Source of the DNA: Kibdelosporangium banguiense
GTDB lineage: Bacteria > Actinomycetota > Actinomycetes > Mycobacteriales > Pseudonocardiaceae
Length of the DNA stretch: 64,000 nucleotides
Direction: 5' to 3'
NCBI RefSeq assembly: GCF_017876405.1
Contig: NZ_JAGINW010000001.1
Location: 4,725,203 to 4,789,202 of the forward strand
Shown: positions 61,282-64,000 of the stretch, one piece after another
How the letters are laid out: every line of letters begins with the position of its first letter
How positions within the stretch are numbered: the stretch's first letter is position 1
Translations under genes and position numbers: made by a program
The notes under the pieces: model-generated
Databases searched by the model: none
What the model saw: only the letters and a program-made list of their open reading frames with translations
Told to the model about the DNA's origin: nothing

Positions 61282-61344
61282 CTTCAACTGTCAGTGTACC
61301 GCGCGGTTGCGAATTGTACTCAGTCGCAGGGTTGAGTTCAGAAC

Positions 61345-61358
61345 TGAAACACGTTCTA
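61345..61358. promoter_or_regulatory. KstR-type operator overlapping the fadE34 promoter
   Basis: TGAAACACGTTCTA fits TnnAACnnGTTnnA exactly and overlaps a perfect -10 hexamer TATAAT (61357-61362). The start GTG at 61369 lies 7 bases after the hexamer, so transcription probably begins at the start codon itself (leaderless mRNA) and KstR would block polymerase directly. TTGAGT at 61332 is a weak -35 candidate. Confidence 0.8.
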
Positions 61359-61368
61359 TAATGACGGA

Positions 61369-63363
61369 GTGTCAACCGAGCAGCAGCGGGCCATCGGGGA
61401 GTCGGTCACGGCGTGGGCGGCCGGTGCCGGCGTGCTGGCCACGGTCCGCGGAGCCAAGGGTGCCAAGCATTGGCGGGAGCACTGGGCGGACCTGGCGCAT
61501 CTCGGGTTGTTCGCCATGGTGCTGCCGGATGAGGAGGGTACGGTCGCGGATCTGGCCACCGTGCTGGAACATGCCGCGGCCGCGCTGGTACCGGGCCCGG
61601 TGTTGCCCACAGTGCTCGCCGGATTGTTACTCGCGCGTACGCCGGATTCGCCCGCGGCCAAGGAACTGCTGCCTGGGCTGGCCGAAGGCGGTGTCCCTGT
61701 CGCAGTCGGACTCGAGCCCGGTGCCCCGCTGATTGGTCACGCACCGTATTCACTGGTTCAGTTGGACGGTGCCTGGACACTGGTCGAAGCCGGGTCCACA
61801 GAGCGGGACGCCCTCGATTTCTCCCGCCCGCTGTCGGATCTCGGCAGCGTCACGAGCGACCGTGTCCTGCTGCTGGACACGCAGGAAGTGCACGATCTCG
61901 CCGTTACGCTGGCAGCCTCGGAAGCCGTAGGCATCGCGGGATGGTGTCTGCGCACGGCGACGGACTACGCCAAGATCCGCCAGCAGTTCGGCAAGCCGAT
62001 CGGCTCGTTCCAGGCGGTGAAGCACCTGTGTGCGGGCATGTTGTGCCGGGTCGAGGAGGCACGCGCGGCGGCATGGGACGCGGCGAGGGCGGCGGACGAA
62101 GCCCCGGACGAGCACCCGTTGGCCGCGGCGGTCGCAGGTGCGGTGGCGCTTGAATGCGCAGTACAGACGGCAAAAGACTGTATTCAGGTGCTTGGCGGTA
62201 TCGGCTTCACATGGGAGCACGACGCGCACCTGTACCTCAGGCGTGCTCTGGCGCTCCGCGCGTTGTTCGGCGGAACGGCCAAGTGGCGCCGCCGAGTCGC
62301 TGAGCTGGCGCTGCAGGGCGCGCGCAGGCAGGTACGCGCGGTGTTCGAAGCAGACAGTGAAACCCGTTCGCTCGTCGAGGAGATCGCGGCGCTGCCGCAG
62401 GGTGAGCAGCGCGTCCGGCTGGCGGAAACCGGATTGCTCGCGCCCGAATGGCCCAAGCCCTATGGCCTGGACGCGAACGCCGAGCAGCAGCTGATGATCG
62501 CCGACGAGCTCCGCCGGGTCGGCGTGAGACGGCCGGACCTGGTGATAGGCGCGTGGGCGGCGCCGACGATCCTCCGGCACGGCACGCCCGGGCAGCGCGA
62601 CCGGTTCGTCTGGCCCACGCTGCGCGGCGAGATCGTCTGGTGCCAGCTCTTCAGTGAACCCGAAGCAGGCTCGGATCTGGCGTCGCTGCGGACCCGTGCG
62701 GTTAGGCAGGACGGCGGCTACCGGTTGCAGGGCCAGAAGGTGTGGACCTCCCGGGCGGCCGAGGCGGACTGGGCGATCTGCCTGGCCCGCACCGACCCGG
62801 ACGTGCCCAAACACAAAGGCATCACGTACTTCCTGGTGGACATGAGCACGCCCGGCATCGACATCCGCCCGCTGCGGGAGATCACCGGCGACGAGATGTT
62901 CAACGAGGTCTTCCTGGACGATGTCTTCGTACCGGACGACTGCGTTGTCGGCGAGCTGGGCGAGGGCTGGAAGCTGGCGCGCACGACATTGGCCAACGAA
63001 CGCGTGGCCATGGGCGGCGGTTCGTCTTTCGGCTCGGAACTGGAGGACCTGCTCAAGATCGCTGCCGAGCGCGGCGCCGACCCGCAGCGGCTGGGTGAGC
63101 TGCTGGCGGGCGGCCTGGTGGTGTCCCTGATGGACCAGCTCGGCACCGATCCCAGCGTGCGCAAGCTGGTCGGCGTCCGGCAGCGTCAGGAGGTGGCCGA
63201 GGCCATGCTGGACGTCTACGGCGCGGACGGCGCGTTGGCCGACGTCGCCGCCGACGCGATTCATTCGTTCCTGCTCACCCGGTGCCTGAGCATCGCCGGC
63301 GGGACCAGTCAGATCCTGTTGACCCTGGCGGCGGAACGAGTCCTCGGCCTGCCGAGAACCTAG
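61369..63363 (+). CDS. fadE34: Fused two-domain acyl-CoA dehydrogenase (FadE34-like)
   Basis: A 664-residue fusion of two acyl-CoA dehydrogenase modules (about 1-320 and 330-664). Module one ends in QVLGGIGFTWEHDAHLYLRR; module two has QLFSEPEAGSDLASLRTRA (FAD/substrate loop) and ends SIAGGTSQILLTLAAERVLG. In mycobacteria FadE34, encoded beside kstR, dehydrogenates a steroid side-chain CoA thioester. The start GTG appears to be at the transcription start. Slightly shorter than the approximately 710-residue mycobacterial protein. Confidence 0.88.
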   Translation: MSTEQQRAIGESVTAWAAGAGVLATVRGAKGAKHWREHWADLAHLGLFAMVLPDEEGTVADLATVLEHAAAALVPGPVLPTVLAGLLLARTPDSPAAKELLPGLAEGGVPVAVGLEPGAPLIGHAPYSLVQLDGAWTLVEAGSTERDALDFSRPLSDLGSVTSDRVLLLDTQEVHDLAVTLAASEAVGIAGWCLRTATDYAKIRQQFGKPIGSFQAVKHLCAGMLCRVEEARAAAWDAARAADEAPDEHPLAAAVAGAVALECAVQTAKDCIQVLGGIGFTWEHDAHLYLRRALALRALFGGTAKWRRRVAELALQGARRQVRAVFEADSETRSLVEEIAALPQGEQRVRLAETGLLAPEWPKPYGLDANAEQQLMIADELRRVGVRRPDLVIGAWAAPTILRHGTPGQRDRFVWPTLRGEIVWCQLFSEPEAGSDLASLRTRAVRQDGGYRLQGQKVWTSRAAEADWAICLARTDPDVPKHKGITYFLVDMSTPGIDIRPLREITGDEMFNEVFLDDVFVPDDCVVGELGEGWKLARTTLANERVAMGGGSSFGSELEDLLKIAAERGADPQRLGELLAGGLVVSLMDQLGTDPSVRKLVGVRQRQEVAEAMLDVYGADGALADVAADAIHSFLLTRCLSIAGGTSQILLTLAAERVLGLPRT

Positions 63364-63371
63364 GAGGTGGC

Positions 63372-64000
63372 GTGGACTTCAGCTTCGACGAAACGCAGCG
63401 CGAGATCGCCGACCTGACCGCCGCGGTCCTGCGCCGTGATCCTGATCAGGCGTGGAAAGCATTGGGACAAGCGGGATTGCTCACGTTGCCGATCCCCGAA
63501 CGGCTTGGCGGCGACGGACTCGGCGTGATCGAGACCTGTGCCGTGCTGGCCGAGGTCGGTCGCGCCGGAGTCGCCGTTCCCGCGCTGGCGACGCTCGCGC
63601 TCGGTGTCCTGCCGATAGTCCACATGGGAACGACTGAACAACAGGATCGCCTGCTGGCAGAGACATCCGTCCTTACCGCTGCACTGGACGGAATCGTGAC
63701 GGTCACTGACGGCTTGCTTTCCGGCACCAAAACCCATGTTCTGTATGCCGAGGAAGCGCGATGGATCCTGGTCGCGACCGAGTCCGGTGTTTTCATCGTG
63801 GATCCCGCCGATGTGAGCATGGTCCGGACATACTCGTCGAGCGGGACACCCGAATACACCCTCACCCTGTCGGATGCTCCAGGTGAACACCTCGGTGAGG
63901 TCGGCACATTGCGCGCGATTGCACTCGCCGGTGCGGTCGCGATCGGCGATGGACTGCTCTCCGGTGCATTGGCACTGACCTCGGAGCATGTTCGGAGCAG
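63372..64000 (+). CDS. Acyl-CoA dehydrogenase, N-terminal fragment
   Basis: At least 209 residues, cut by the right edge. It starts with GTG (VDFSFDETQREIADL), with GGAGG just upstream, 8 bases after the FadE34 stop. The N-terminal helical domain and the start of the beta domain are visible. Tandem acyl-CoA dehydrogenases that assemble as hetero-oligomers are common in actinobacterial steroid catabolism, so this may be a partner of another subunit. Confidence 0.82.
   Translation, partial: MDFSFDETQREIADLTAAVLRRDPDQAWKALGQAGLLTLPIPERLGGDGLGVIETCAVLAEVGRAGVAVPALATLALGVLPIVHMGTTEQQDRLLAETSVLTAALDGIVTVTDGLLSGTKTHVLYAEEARWILVATESGVFIVDPADVSMVRTYSSSGTPEYTLTLSDAPGEHLGEVGTLRAIALAGAVAIGDGLLSGALALTSEHVRS

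Noticed and set aside
1..64000. CRISPR arrays, tRNA or rRNA genes, prophage modules, PKS/NRPS genes
   Set aside because: Looked for and not found: no regularly spaced identical repeats, no cloverleaf-like sequence, and no multidomain synthase or phage structural genes apart from the single DUF4255 protein.

Overview
The window is high-GC DNA with dense, often overlapping genes (many ATGA/GTGA start-stop overlaps) and frequent GTG/TTG starts. Several families present are typical of filamentous Actinomycetota: a conservon, a DUF5753/DUF397 pair, a mycothiol-dependent isomerase-like protein, CebR/CebEFG, KstR and a fused FadE34-type acyl-CoA dehydrogenase. Together they point to a Pseudonocardiales-like actinomycete (inference; no rRNA or tRNA is present to confirm it).

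Left edge (1-660): the end of a ribosomal-peptide (RiPP) gene cluster. A 58-residue precursor has a leader resembling lactazole-type thiopeptide precursors and a Ser/Cys-rich core with four consecutive Cys. It is followed on the same strand by the start of a lantibiotic-dehydratase-like gene that runs out of the window. This is the most novel item here. Next come gnd (6-phosphogluconate dehydrogenase) and, convergent to it, a SulP transporter fused to a beta-carbonic anhydrase.

4.9-11.5 kb: an XRE/DUF397 regulatory pair with a divergent Cys-rich small protein, a large LuxR-type ATPase regulator (LAL family) preceded by a small ORF, and a minimal ABC exporter whose ATPase lacks some conserved loop residues.

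11.5-17.2 kb: a complete cellobiose-type uptake and hydrolysis cluster (binding protein, two permeases, GH1 beta-glucosidase, LacI repressor) with a perfect palindromic operator. 17.2-25 kb: an ACT-GNAT protein, an orphan DUF4255 (Pvc16-like) protein, an atypical response-regulator-like protein, and a PDZ-containing histidine kinase/response regulator pair co-oriented with two membrane proteins.

25-39 kb: a TetR/acyl-CoA dehydrogenase pair, small conserved proteins, a lytic transglycosylase, a four-gene minus-strand operon combining two flavin reductases with an ornithine decarboxylase-AdoMet decarboxylase fusion and an aminopropyltransferase (putative spermidine synthesis), a divergent MFS/PLP-lyase pair, and an acetate-type symporter with its DUF485 partner.

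39-46 kb: a conservon (CvnA-D), an ABM-type membrane protein, an unknown protein, then about 700 bp of non-coding dispersed repeats. 46-56 kb: MDMPI-like protein, secreted GH5, isoaspartyl peptidase, tetracycline-type ribosomal protection protein, two CitE-like CoA-ester lyases, secreted glycerophosphodiesterase and a histidine phosphatase. 56-64 kb: TetR-SDR-acyl-CoA dehydrogenase, a second copy of the dispersed repeat interrupted by a 2,008-bp insertion sequence with a 4-bp CTAG target duplication, then kstR divergent from fadE34 with two KstR-type operators, suggesting steroid side-chain catabolism at the right edge.
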